Positions 45,369-56,053 of a stretch of 64,000 nucleotides of DNA are shown piece after piece. The translations under genes were made by a program, and so were the position numbers. The notes beneath the pieces were generated by a model that was not told the origin of the DNA, ran no database searches, and saw only the letters and a list, made by a program, of their open reading frames with translations. The DNA is from Aaosphaeria pasadenensis (lineage: Eukaryota > Ascomycota > Dothideomycetes > Pleosporales): the NCBI GenBank assembly GCA_022813625.1, contig JAKLMB010000053.1, positions 42,736-106,735 on the forward strand. Direction: 5' to 3'. Each line of letters begins with the position of its first letter. Position 1 is the first letter of the stretch.

Positions 45369-46834
45369 GCTTGTAGTACCTAGTACAGCGGTGTCGTGTC
45401 GTCAATGATACCAAAGTCTCGGTGCTCGATCATCAATTTGCGTGGTTTTCTCCCATCCCCTGTTCACTGCATTTCGGGGCATCGACATCCATCCTGGCGG
45501 CATCCAACAGTATCATATTTATGAGCCTTTTTATTTTCCATTCTCCTCCAATCCACGTGCGTCATTGCCCTACCTCGGATCGAACCCAGATAAATAGCGC
45601 AACCCGACGCTAGTTGCGTTTGCGCAATCGCATTCCATAATGTGTTCTGCTATGCTGTGCTGTGCTGGCGTAGCACAAAACCTTATCTTTGGAGGAACCA
45701 TCATCCCTTATTCCCATGCTCATTGAGCCTTTTATTTTCTCTCCTCATGTTTTACCAAATCATTGGCGCAAGTAGAGGGATTTTCCACCACAAAAGTTAT
45801 GGATTGGGCGTTCTTCCTGCTTGTTCTGCCTTTTCACTTTCTACCCCATTTGATTTTTACTTTCATCCAAATACGATTCCACATGTTAGTAACGACAACA
45901 AGACATCCATGATTGTTGCGATTACATCCACGAACGACCTATACATGCGCCATATACCACCACAATAACGACATTTTACATTTACCGAGTGAGCTGGGCA
46001 TCATTACCTCATAAGGGAGGAGGACATTCGAGTTCCCTTTTAGATTTAGGCTACATTTTTTATCCTACCTATCACATCATATCTTAATATAGAGAAAGCT
46101 TAAAGTGACCATTTTAAGCCATTGAATAATATAGACCACCCCCCATCATCTAAACTCCTTCATGTTGTTTGAGACATTTTGTGCCCGCTGGATTGAATTA
46201 GTCACTTGACTGCAGTTGGAATCGTGTCATGCCGACAAACTGTCTGTACCCTGGTTCTCTAGTGAGTTTTGTCGCTTCTCTCTCCAATTGATTGACCTGA
46301 TTTCTTATTTGGACGTACTGGATTATTCAATCAACGAACAGTAGTTGTTTTTAAGAAGTGCTTGTATTCTTGCTATGTGCAGTGTCGTAATTAGGTATTC
46401 AGTGCTTTCATTAAGCTACATCTCCCCAACTACAATGAGTCCTAAAATTTAGCTTGATATCAAGGTCATCTTATACAAGCATCTAGACAATTCATATACT
46501 AGCTGACTTTACCAAGAAGTACTGGCATAAAATCTGCGAAAGGCCAGGGAGCTAAAAACGAATTGAATCAGAGATTGAACATAGATACTCCTACATATCC
46601 CAAATCGACACGATGATTACAGGCACGTATCAGGAACGAATTTAATCGAACTTCAAACGGATTTTGGAATACGTCGGAGTTTTAGAGGACATTATGGTCT
46701 GCTATATGGTGCTATGGTATACAATTAGTAGTAGCGCCCGCTAGTTTTTCCTACGTACTTCTAAGTTATAACTACATATAGCCGAGACGACAACCGGGTT
46801 CTCGCGAGACCTCACCTTCCCCTCACAATGCATC
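45369..46834. other. intergenic
   Basis: 1.5 kb without a supported gene, between the Ecl1-like gene and the Zn2Cys6 factor (both plus). It becomes AT-richer from about 46.0 kb, where the compact gene order to the left gives way to sparser DNA. Confidence 0.5.
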
Positions 46835-48955
46835 ATGACCGAACACCCATCATCGCCTCCTACAATTCTACAGGCCACCACCCCCCGAATCCGTGCCTCC
46901 AAGGCTTGTCGGAGATGTCACGACAAGCGCGTCAAATGCGATGCTAGTGAACGCGGAACACCATGCACTCGCTGCGAGCAAAGGCGAGAGCCCGAATGTA
47001 CACTGATTCAGTCACGAAGGGGCATATACCCTCGCAAAGCACGCCGACAAATTCAGCGTTCCACTCTCGACAAATCACACAACACGGCCACCATTGGATG
47101 TACTCCAAATACTGCTCCGACCACAATCACCTCAGCACGGGACACCAATGCTGCAAGCAATACGGAACCTATCCGTATGCCAGTAGTAGTTCCAGACTCT
47201 GCTGATATCACCACGCCCCGGACCACAGTAGAACCAGCTGCGAGCAGTCCACATGTCATTCATACGAACCAGTCAACCTCATATCGTGAGGTCAGCTGGG
47301 CAACTACGTTCAATCACTTGCTAGAACGTCATCACAGTGGAGGTGATGTCTTGAACAAGCATTCTATTACTTACATTGGTGAGGCCTCTCCTCTTGACAT
47401 CGTCCTTAAAGACCTTAGAAGGGGCACTGGGCGTCCTCAGCTTCATCACCCTGCTCCTCCCTTTGCAAGTGAAGAAGTCGCCGATTCTCCTCGTGTCTCG
47501 CATCCCGCAGGAATGCAGCCCGAGGAAATTGCCTTTCTTGAAGCGAAGGAGGCATTCACCGCCCCGCCTGACCAGACTATGGATGCACTCATGAATATTT
47601 TCTTCGAGCGCGTTTTCCCTCTCTACCCAATCGTCAACCCACAAGAGCTACTCCGGCAGCACAAGGCACATCAGATCCCCTGGATGTTGCTACACGCTCT
47701 CTGCTTTATCTCAGCCACTTATTGTCCTATGCAGATCCTCCGCCGTGCGGGATTCGATAGCAGGCTAGAGGCGCGATCTTTGTTCCATGGAAAGACAAAA
47801 GCACTGTTTGACATTGGCTATGAGGGGAACAAAATTGTAGCCCTTCAGGTTTGTATTTTGATGAGTTTCTGGGGCGGAGGTCCGAGCAACTACTGGAACT
47901 TTTACACATGGATTTGCACGGGAGTGACTATAGCCGAAACCTTGGGTTTCCATAGGTCCATGGCAGGGGCCATGATCGAACCGCAAGACAGAAGTCTGAT
48001 CAAGCGTTTGTGGTGGGTTCTAGTCATAAGAGACGCGACCTGCGCTTCTCTTGTCGGCCGGCCTTTCCGGATCAACCTGGACCACTGTGATGTTGATCCA
48101 TTGACCGAGGAAGACTTGCGGTATGACAGGTCCTCGACTGACTTCCTGCAAAGTCCTCACGTACAGTACTCTGGCCTCTACCAGATCCATGCGACAAGGT
48201 TGTCGTTGATCCTCCGCCACATCATCACAACTCGCTTCTATCCCCGCAAGCAATTCGCAACAGAATCCTTGCAGCAGATGCTGTTAGATTGGCGAAGTGA
48301 TCTCCCTGCAGAATTGAGATGGTCTGACTTCGCCAGCAATCACCTCAACGTATTTGCGTCAACACTTTGCATCCTGTATAATCACAACATAATTTTAGCA
48401 CACGTTAATGGCCCCACGGATTCTGCCCCAAACGATCCAGAAGGAGCACCCTCGCATACATTCTTCGGAGAGGAGGTTGCCAGTGACGCAGCCCAACAAA
48501 TTGCGTCTAGTGCTTGTTCTGTCGTCACTGACCCAAATGCCTTACTTCCTCCGCACGAGCTCTTCCACGGCCTCTTCATCGCATCAGTAGTCTTCTACAT
48601 GCAGACAAAGAGCGACAATCGAAGCACAGCCAGGCTGGGCATGTCAGGCCTCACGAATTGCAAGATGGCCCTCCACGCTACACGCGAGACATGGGACGCA
48701 AGTCCGTGGATATCGCAACTGTTCGACAAGATCTTGTGTATCTCCACGGCCAACCGTCGAACCAATACAGAAAATCCAGGCAACGATACGGATACGCGGG
48801 TGGAGATTGACCCCAGCATCGGCTCCCTCGACCTGAACGGGTTTCCGCTTCCAGAGCCCAACGAGTGGCCCAGCCAACTGTTCTTGGGTAATATTTTCGA
48901 CATCCCATCGAACTCGACGTTTTCAATGCCGTATCCGTTCGCTGCCATGATGTAA
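46835..48955 (+). CDS. Zn(II)2Cys6 transcription factor with fungal_trans domain, 706 aa
   Basis: Single-exon nuclear regulator. The binuclear cluster is at Cys25, 28, 35, 44, 47 and 55 (CxxC, six residues, C, then C, CxxC-like spacing), starting ASKACRRCHDKRVKCD, followed by a basic linker (RRGIYPRKARRQIQ). The fungal-specific middle homology domain runs from about 240 to 560: FFERVFPLYPIVNP, WMLLHALCFISATYC, GFHRSMAGAM and RLWWVLVIRDATCASLVGRP. This layout resembles the cutinase/fatty-acid regulators CTF1/FarA and AmdR-like factors, but I would not name an orthologue. It lies 0.8 kb from an SDR gene and 5 kb from a PRISE reductase gene, so local control is possible. Confidence 0.93.
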   Translation: MTEHPSSPPTILQATTPRIRASKACRRCHDKRVKCDASERGTPCTRCEQRREPECTLIQSRRGIYPRKARRQIQRSTLDKSHNTATIGCTPNTAPTTITSARDTNAASNTEPIRMPVVVPDSADITTPRTTVEPAASSPHVIHTNQSTSYREVSWATTFNHLLERHHSGGDVLNKHSITYIGEASPLDIVLKDLRRGTGRPQLHHPAPPFASEEVADSPRVSHPAGMQPEEIAFLEAKEAFTAPPDQTMDALMNIFFERVFPLYPIVNPQELLRQHKAHQIPWMLLHALCFISATYCPMQILRRAGFDSRLEARSLFHGKTKALFDIGYEGNKIVALQVCILMSFWGGGPSNYWNFYTWICTGVTIAETLGFHRSMAGAMIEPQDRSLIKRLWWVLVIRDATCASLVGRPFRINLDHCDVDPLTEEDLRYDRSSTDFLQSPHVQYSGLYQIHATRLSLILRHIITTRFYPRKQFATESLQQMLLDWRSDLPAELRWSDFASNHLNVFASTLCILYNHNIILAHVNGPTDSAPNDPEGAPSHTFFGEEVASDAAQQIASSACSVVTDPNALLPPHELFHGLFIASVVFYMQTKSDNRSTARLGMSGLTNCKMALHATRETWDASPWISQLFDKILCISTANRRTNTENPGNDTDTRVEIDPSIGSLDLNGFPLPEPNEWPSQLFLGNIFDIPSNSTFSMPYPFAAMM

Positions 48956-49775
48956 TGGTTCTACTTCTGGTTATCGTAATGCCACAGTCCTTTGTTTTCT
49001 TGGCTACTATCAATCATCGTATCTATCGTCGAACTAGGGTGTTGATAATCATCGAGACCCCAAAACCCTCCCTTCTCCTTATATGATTGAACAACGATTC
49101 AATGGTGTTGTAGCTAGTACGTTGTGTCTGTCCTAGTGATAGAAATCGCATGGCTTCTGATAGTGTGTATGATCGTGTGTGAGCATAAGGCAGTTGATGC
49201 CTTCACTGTATGTTTGTTCTGTACTCAACAACCAAGGAACGTCGATCACGGCAAATCTGGGTCTACCATCTCTCGAGACCGCTTGAGACAGCTTTAGGAT
49301 CTGTGTGTTGCACTCTTACTGCAACGCGAAGGTCTTGCGAAAAGACAGCCACCTTTCTCCTCATCACGCCTAGATGAGTACTGATGGTGTTGTTGTCATG
49401 ATTGCTAGAGACTTTAGCTTAGACGCCCATGGTCAGAAAATACGAAAGCTCTGCAAAACTATCAATGAGATAGTAAGGAGCGCAGGTTCGGTGTTTCGCT
49501 GATGGGATAGGCCCCTCCGTAGATGTTTTTTGTAACACAACGGCCGGTTGGTTGGTCACCGCGCCATTCGGCTTCTTTGGGACAACCCAGAAGCATATAG
49601 CTGCACTTCATCGAGGTAGATGCAACACTATCCATTTTGGATGCGCCAATAACCATGACGTGCACTCGTGTTATAAGTAGTCCTCAGAACAAGGATGTAG
49701 GACCATCTGCTGCTACACTTGAAAAAGAATTCCAAACAACCCCATTGTGCTAACCAAACTGTATACCGTTGCAAG
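48956..49775. other. intergenic
   Basis: Between the transcription factor and the SDR gene, both on the plus strand. No further feature is supported. Confidence 0.5.
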
Positions 49776-50718
49776 ATGTCTCTACTACTCGAAAACAAGG
49801 TGATTATGTATATTCTCCCCCGAGATCCACACATTCCTCAATCCAACGAGACTGTGCTAACGGCGGATTCTAAAGTATCACAGGGAGCAGCTCAGGCATT
49901 GGGCGCGCTACGGCCATCGAGTGCGCGCGCCATGGCGCCAGGCTCGTCCTACACCACATTGGAGATGAGCAATCGCGACAAGATATCAAAACACTGCAAC
50001 ATGCCATATCTTCTGATAAAAGGGGGGTCCAGATCTCTGGGCAGAGAGCAGTCGAGATTGCGCTGGACATACGAGATGTCGATGCTGGGCAGCGGTACGT
50101 GATACATACCCCTTCTCTGCATGTGGAATGAAACGTAAGCCATAGTTCTTTGCTGACACGTTACTGCATTCTAGACTTGTGGATATGACTATCTCATCGT
50201 TCGGCAAGCTTGACTCCATCGTGCACAATGCGGGTATCTGTCAGTTCTCAGACTTCATGGCTGTGACACAGGAGCAGCAGGAACGACATATGGCGATCAA
50301 TTATACAGCTGCCTTCCGCATCACGCAGAGCGTAGTAGAGCAGATGATAGCGCAGGGAAAGGGAGGGTCTGTGGTCAACATCGCGTCTGTGACCGCGACG
50401 GCGGGCTCGTCACAGCTCGTACATTATGCGGCATCTAAGGCCGCCCTGCTCGGGATGACAGTGAGCAGTGCGGTGGCATTGGGCAAGTATGGCATAAGAG
50501 TCAACGCGGTGAGCCCGGGAACGATTGAGACAGCAATGAATAGGGACGATCTGAGTGGAGCGAAGAAGAGTGTTATGGAGCAAAGGGTGCCATTGGGACG
50601 ACTCGGGAAGCCGGACGATGTTGCACGGGCTGTCGTGTTTTTTGTGAGTAGCTTGTCAGAGTATGTCTCGGGGCAGAATTTGATAGTTGATGGCGCTGCT
50701 ACAATAAGCTATCAATGA
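49776..50718 (+). CDS. short-chain dehydrogenase/reductase (SDR), 264 aa, 3 exons
   Basis: Exons are 49776-49807, 49876-50094 and 50175-50718. The short first exon (32 nt) joins at a GTATAT donor to a TCTAAAG acceptor and restores LLLENKVIIITGSSSGIGRA, which contains the TGxxxGIG cofactor loop. The rest is classical: HNAGIC for NNAG, NIASV, the catalytic Tyr and Lys in YAASK, and RVNAVSPGTIETAM. The C-terminus VSGQNLIVDGAATISY matches the FabG/glucose-dehydrogenase-like subgroup. The length is standard and there is no signal peptide. A sugar, polyol or ketone substrate is plausible but cannot be determined. Confidence 0.9.
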
Positions 50719-52587
50719 GAGATGTTATTTATGTAGGTTTCAAATAAAACCCAATCATGAATCGATGTCATACATATACCATGGAAGAGGCTTTGAAGAC
50801 ATTCGCGAGCTAGAATAGTTGATTCCCTTCTCGCATTGGTAGGTAGATAGAACTTAGTAGAAATATACACTGTTGTCAGCGAGTGGCCTTCATCGTTCCC
50901 ATCAGTCCACTTCATTCACAGCGACAACTTGGCTTGCCACACTGGGCTCTTTTACATCCATCCGAACAAACTGTTGTGCTCCTGCTCCGCCTGGTCACTG
51001 GAGCAATGTGAAAAGGTTCGTTTATGGATCACCAAGAATCTGGGTTTGTGGCGAACAATACACAATAGGGCTGTCACCCAGGGATTGCGGTCAGCGATAC
51101 ACTATGAGGCAAAGTACTCTGTTGAATTCCCCTTCGTATATCGTGTGTTATGTCTGCAAGATTCACCCTCTTCATGCTCAATTGTCAATGTTATACAAGC
51201 CAGAACCACGTCTAGTCGTCATTGGCAGTAGAGTTGCTAGTATTCGCGCAGCCATTCTATCAATAATCATCGATTACTTAGAATTCTCTTTCAGAGGATT
51301 TCTATCTACTTCTACGAGAAATGCACAGACATGACTAACTTAGTCATGGCACCATCCACCCATGTACTGTTGCGCCCGCATTCCAACGTTTTCGGGTGGA
51401 TCGTCGACCATTGTCCTGGGTGCCGATGTAATCAGATTGCAATTCGCAGAACTTTAAGTACTCGGGCCCTCGGACCTCCTTTCACGGTAAAGAAAGCGAA
51501 TTGAGTGGAAAGTTCGTTGGACGGGCGACCAATGCCACATCATCTCAATAGACCAGATTCTGCAATGAAAGCTATAGACGTTTCATGTGATATATGAATG
51601 ACGTCCTCAACTGCAGATATACGATGCTAAAAGATATTATAGTCGTTAGTGTCACTCGCAGCCAATCCGGTGGTGTACCATATAGCCGGATTCTCATCAG
51701 TCGCAGTCGAACAGTATTGAGTTAAGAAGCCGAAGCAAGCTCCCGCATTGGTTACCAATTCGAGCACAACATTGGGCAAGTGCCCATTATAGGATAATTC
51801 ATCACAACTGTGGGTTGATTGAGTACTGTAATACTTCCTTCAGTCACCTACATTCAATGCTTCCGCCGCGCCTACGCTCGTAACCCTCTTCTAATATTCT
51901 ACTTCATGTCGTCAAATTGAATCTAGAACCACGATGACTAACACTATTGCAGAGCATACCTGACTATAGAAGTGACTAGTTGTTGAAAGATTCACTACTT
52001 GATTTTCTACCGTTGACCAAGAAATAAAAGACACTATTGTTGCCGGTGTTGTTGGACTACGCAAGACAAAGCGAAGCTACAGCAAAGCCGCACCGTTGAT
52101 TTCTATTATGTTTTCGCTGAATGATACTGTAGGTGATACTCAAGGTCTATGATTTGAGTGCAGTATATTGACGTTTATCCACTGGCTGAGCGCGGCGAAC
52201 AAGCTATCGATACATGCTAGGCAAACGGGCAACATTGTCATACAAGGCATATTTCAGTATCATTGAGGTCTATCGCAAGAGTCGATTACGTCTCCATAGA
52301 TCCAATAACATATATCTGAAGGAAAACAAGCTAACGTCAGACTTGCGAATGTTTCTTCTCAGAAAGTGACCTTACACACACATAAATGTACGCTATATGC
52401 TGAGAACATATTAAATAACTTCGAAAGCGTGGGGCTTTCCGGGAGAAAGATAAATAACAAAACTCGATCAGTTGTGGTGAGATAACTCAATGAATATGAA
52501 TTTCTCCTCGATCAACCCTTTTCACTTCGGGAAGCCACAATACTATAGGAGACCTTGTTCAATACGGCATATCATTACTGAAGCGTA
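50719..52587. other. 1.9-kb region without a supported gene
   Basis: A 153-codon plus-strand frame (50873-51334, GTG start) is the longest here. It has no domain and a composition unlike the neighbouring genes. The sequence to the right is AT-rich and uninformative. Confidence 0.5.
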
Positions 52588-53860
52588 CTATAACCAAGCT
52601 GATACAGGTGGCAGCATTTTTGCAGTCCTCATCCTATCCCACGTTATGATATAGCCCTTGACTGTGTCGATCTCCTCCGCAAATCCAACCGCACGGCTTC
52701 TGCTAAGGTCATATTCTCTGTTGAAATCGAATTGTACGAGCATGAAGTGCACATGGCTCCAGTTCTGTTCCTCGACGACCTTTTCCTTAAGTCCATATTT
52801 TTCCACAAGTACCTTCCATGCCTTGTCGTTACTCTTAACGAACGTCTCCATTGAGACTGTGTTCTCCATAGGGCCTTGCCCCTTTAGACCAAAGTGCTCG
52901 GCCAACTTGGGCCAAACTTGGGCCCAAGTGACAGTCTTTCCGTCCGCGACATTGAAAACACCGCCATTGCCGCACTTCTCAATGTTTGTTGCGGCATATA
53001 TCTCCATCTTCGCCAGTATGTCTTGAAATGTATCTGTGTGGGTTGAGTGGTAGCCATGCTCTTCGCCTGGAAACGGCACAACAGCAGCCTTGCCATGAAC
53101 CTCTCTGTAGATTGAGAGGTAAAGAGCTATACCTTGCGCCATGTTCATTGCATTCGATGTCGGTGTAAAACCCACAATACCATCGGGTCGTACTTCAGAG
53201 AAAGTCCATGCCTTCCCCTCGGAAAGCTTGGCAAGAAGATCGTATTGGGTATAGTAAAAGATCTTACTGGCGTAGGGCTCGGGAATTCGAGGCATGTCCT
53301 CACGGAGAGGGGGACGAATTCCGACTTCCTTCGGAAACTCCAAGCCATAGCTATAGTGTTTATTATAAAGCACATCTTGATAGTAAATGGGATCGGGGGA
53401 GATTTACCCTTTACCCCCAGTCTGTAGAATGATTGTTTTCAACTTAGACGAAACCTGTTCAACAGCTTCCACGGCCACTTTCAAAAGATCGCAGTTGATC
53501 TTCTTCAGACTATCGAAATCTCCAGTTTGTATGTATGCTGCTGGTAATATTAGAATACTGCCAAAAAGTATACTACTGCAAAGAGTTCATACCTGCGTAG
53601 AAAACGTGTGTAATGCCCTCTGCGTCTTCAATTTTCTCCTTCAACAGTCTCGCAACTTCCTGAACCGGTTTGGTAAGATCAATACCGTTGACAAGGTTGT
53701 ATCTAGAATCCGTATGGAGTTGGGCTTGTTCAAGTGTAAGAGGTCGGTTTGATAGACCAGTGATCCTGGAAAATGTAGTAGGGCTGGGGTAGTCTTTAAG
53801 CTGGTTGAGCAGAGACCATCCCGAAATACCAGAAGCTCCAAAAACCAGAGCGTGAGACAT
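52588..53860 (-). CDS. PRISE-like (progesterone 5-beta-reductase/iridoid synthase type) SDR, 386 aa, 3 exons
   Basis: NAD(P)H-dependent reductase of the atypical SDR75/PRISE group, which reduces enones; fungal members often sit in secondary-metabolism or accessory regions. Exons are 53860-53593, 53537-53408 and 53350-52588. The N-terminus MSHALVFGASGISGWSLL holds the GxxGxxG loop. Splice 1 restores FYAAYIQTGDFDS and splice 2 restores LQTGGKGYGLEF, the conserved family strand. Later motifs are RPDGIVGFTP and GVFNVADG. The usual catalytic Tyr region reads IFYYTQYDLL. The last intron is 57 nt; other readings of it give shorter introns but a less family-like protein. The substrate is unknown. Confidence 0.87.
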
Positions 53861-55589
53861 GGTGTTCCTTGAGAAAGTAGCTACAGTTTCGATGATTACT
53901 CGAGGCTTATGGGGTTTGAAGCAAATTGTTGGTCGCTTGGTTGCACAGCATTTATATTCTTGCGCCACACAGTAGAAAGACAAGGCCGGGCGTGCGGCTC
54001 TAGCAAATAGCCGGCCCTGCCCGCAATCTCTCTTTGCGATTGAAGTCAATCATGGGACCATCAGTCGAAATTTCACCAAAAGGAAGAATTTTTACATCTA
54101 GGTTTCTTATGTTGTAGGATTGATAAGCAAGAGGGATTTCAGTAACCGAACCCCGAGTAACCGATATCAACCCTGGATCCGCAAGTTGCCGAATGTCTCA
54201 TTACACCGAGGAGAAGAAACCTAAAGAGAAGTTAGGTGAACATAAACATACTATCGATTATGATACTCAGTCCATTCATGGTTCACGTGAATGAAATCCA
54301 GCTAAGAATCTTACAAACGATATCGGACTTGTTAGACTTTTCTACTCAGAAAGTAAATATTCTTCAGCAAATAATATAACAAAAGGACATGTACGACAAT
54401 AGCTGGAAGATTAAAAACAAAATGTTCAGCAGGAACGCCAGAAACGAACGCTAATCAAAATTACTACACATCGAAGAAATCCAAGCAAGATATATAATGT
54501 GATAGAGTAAGAAGTGGTACGTTACATCATCAAGGATATCCTCCTGGCTATCATGTGTTATCTTATGTTGATTCATTTCTGTCCAGTAACTCTACCTACG
54601 ACACGCCTTTTTATGCTATGAACATAAATGATATTCTACCTAGGTATGCTTTCATATATGACATATTCTGATTGTTATGTAACTACGTAATTGCACCCCA
54701 CCTATACTTTGGTTTACTGCCCTACTTCGGAAACCAAGTGCATGTTAGCGATAAACGGGTTTCAAGGCTCTACGAGTAGATAGTAGAAATGCAACGTTCG
54801 CACGTAAGTATCAAGGTTGTTTTGAATTAGTTGTAGTATTATCATTATTGGGTAGGAAATCTCGGCCTTTGTCCACGTTAGAGGTGGCTATTGTGAAGTC
54901 CTGGGCAGGGAGGTGACACGTAGAAAATTCCGAGGAGAAAGAATTTGCTGTTCTCCTGACTGAGGAGGTTTTCCTCCCTGGATAAGAACCTCTTACAGTT
55001 GAACGCATTCCCATAATGTACAGACCTACTGCCTTCTACTTAACGGTGATAATACACCCCTCTATCTAGGAGGAAGCTTCTACAAAACATGTGCACGACG
55101 GCTCATTCTCCATGACTGACCAGAAAAGGATTGGAGATGACTGTATCGGGAGTATGCAAGTAGTAATCTTATGCAAAGTGTTTACATGGACACGCCTCCA
55201 CATTACTTCTTAAAAGGGCAATGGGAGTGCTATAAGAGATCACTGTTGATACACGATGGACTTTCATCACGGTTACTGTCTGATCCTTCAGATCATCCAA
55301 TAAATGCCGAGACTTATTTCCATGAAGTTAAAACATCGCGAAGCTACAGGATGAATGTTTCTCAAAAATCAAATATTAGCAACGCGTCGGTCAATCCAAC
55401 AATCGAGGTATATGATAAAATTGCAGTAAGTGAGCGTGGCTGGTAACAAACTTCAACACGTAGCCTCCTGAAAATACACGAGGTAAAAGTATATTGTCGT
55501 CGCGGTCTAATATAATGAATGTGATACTTGATACCCCTATTCAACCTACTACAAATAGCACCCCAATACGTCTGATCAGAGCTCACCAC
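53861..55589. other. intergenic, AT-rich
   Basis: 1.7 kb without a supported gene. A 91-codon frame at 55171-55446 has no recognisable feature. The sequence is AT-rich with many TA steps, in keeping with the sparse right part of the window. Confidence 0.5.
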
Positions 55590-56053
55590 TTAGCAACTGT
55601 AAATGAAAGACTTCGGGCCAGTTGGGCGGGGGCAGACATCCTCAGAAATGAGGTCCGTGGTGCACACACCAATCTTAGCAACGCCGGCTGGTTCCTTGCA
55701 CTCAGTATCCGAGTAGAGTGTAACTTATCATGCTTAGCACTGGACTTTTATATACAGTTGTACTCAAACTCACCGACACAGCCGTCCTTCATTGTAGCTT
55801 CGGGCGTGAATGCAGCTGAAACGCTGCCAACGGGGTATTTCTTGTCCTGATGCAAGGTGCGACACTTCTGAGTGTCTTGTTGTAGAACAACATACTGCAT
55901 TGAGAACCCGTTGAATATCTGGTCCTGACACATGCTATTGCCATAGGTAGTAACCTCAATTTGAACTGGGTTTGGCTCTTGACGGCTCGAGAGAGGAGCC
56001 GCGCCCGTGGCGGCGAAGGTAGCCAAGGAGACGATAAGAGTAGTGAAGTGCAT
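55590..56053 (-). CDS. small secreted cysteine-rich protein (candidate effector), 137 aa, 2 exons
   Basis: Exon 1 (56053-55774) and exon 2 (55723-55590) are joined over a 50-nt intron with donor GTGAGT and acceptor ATAAG. Residues 1-20 form a signal peptide (MHFTTLIVSLATFAATGAAP), followed by a possible Arg-containing cleavage site (LSSRQ). The mature part has seven cysteines. The spliced C-terminal half starts CVVTLYSDTECKEP and ends FIYSC, with five of the seven cysteines. Unspliced, the frame would end shortly after GEFEYNC with an unrelated tail, so splicing matters. No homology family is recognised. Small size, secretion, cysteines and a gene-sparse setting near a RIP-like block are the usual marks of fungal effectors; function is an inference. 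Confidence 0.72.

Noticed and set aside
45575..45605. GGGTTCGATCC-like B-box on the minus strand
   Set aside because: The flanking bases do not form a T stem and no other tRNA arms could be found.
50873..51334. 153-codon plus-strand frame
   Set aside because: Non-ATG start, no recognisable motif and no joinable exons; treated as chance.
53351..53407. A 32- to 39-nt intron in the PRISE-type gene
   Set aside because: Shorter choices keep the frame, but the 57-nt intron gives the conserved LQTGGKGYGLEF strand and a normal size.
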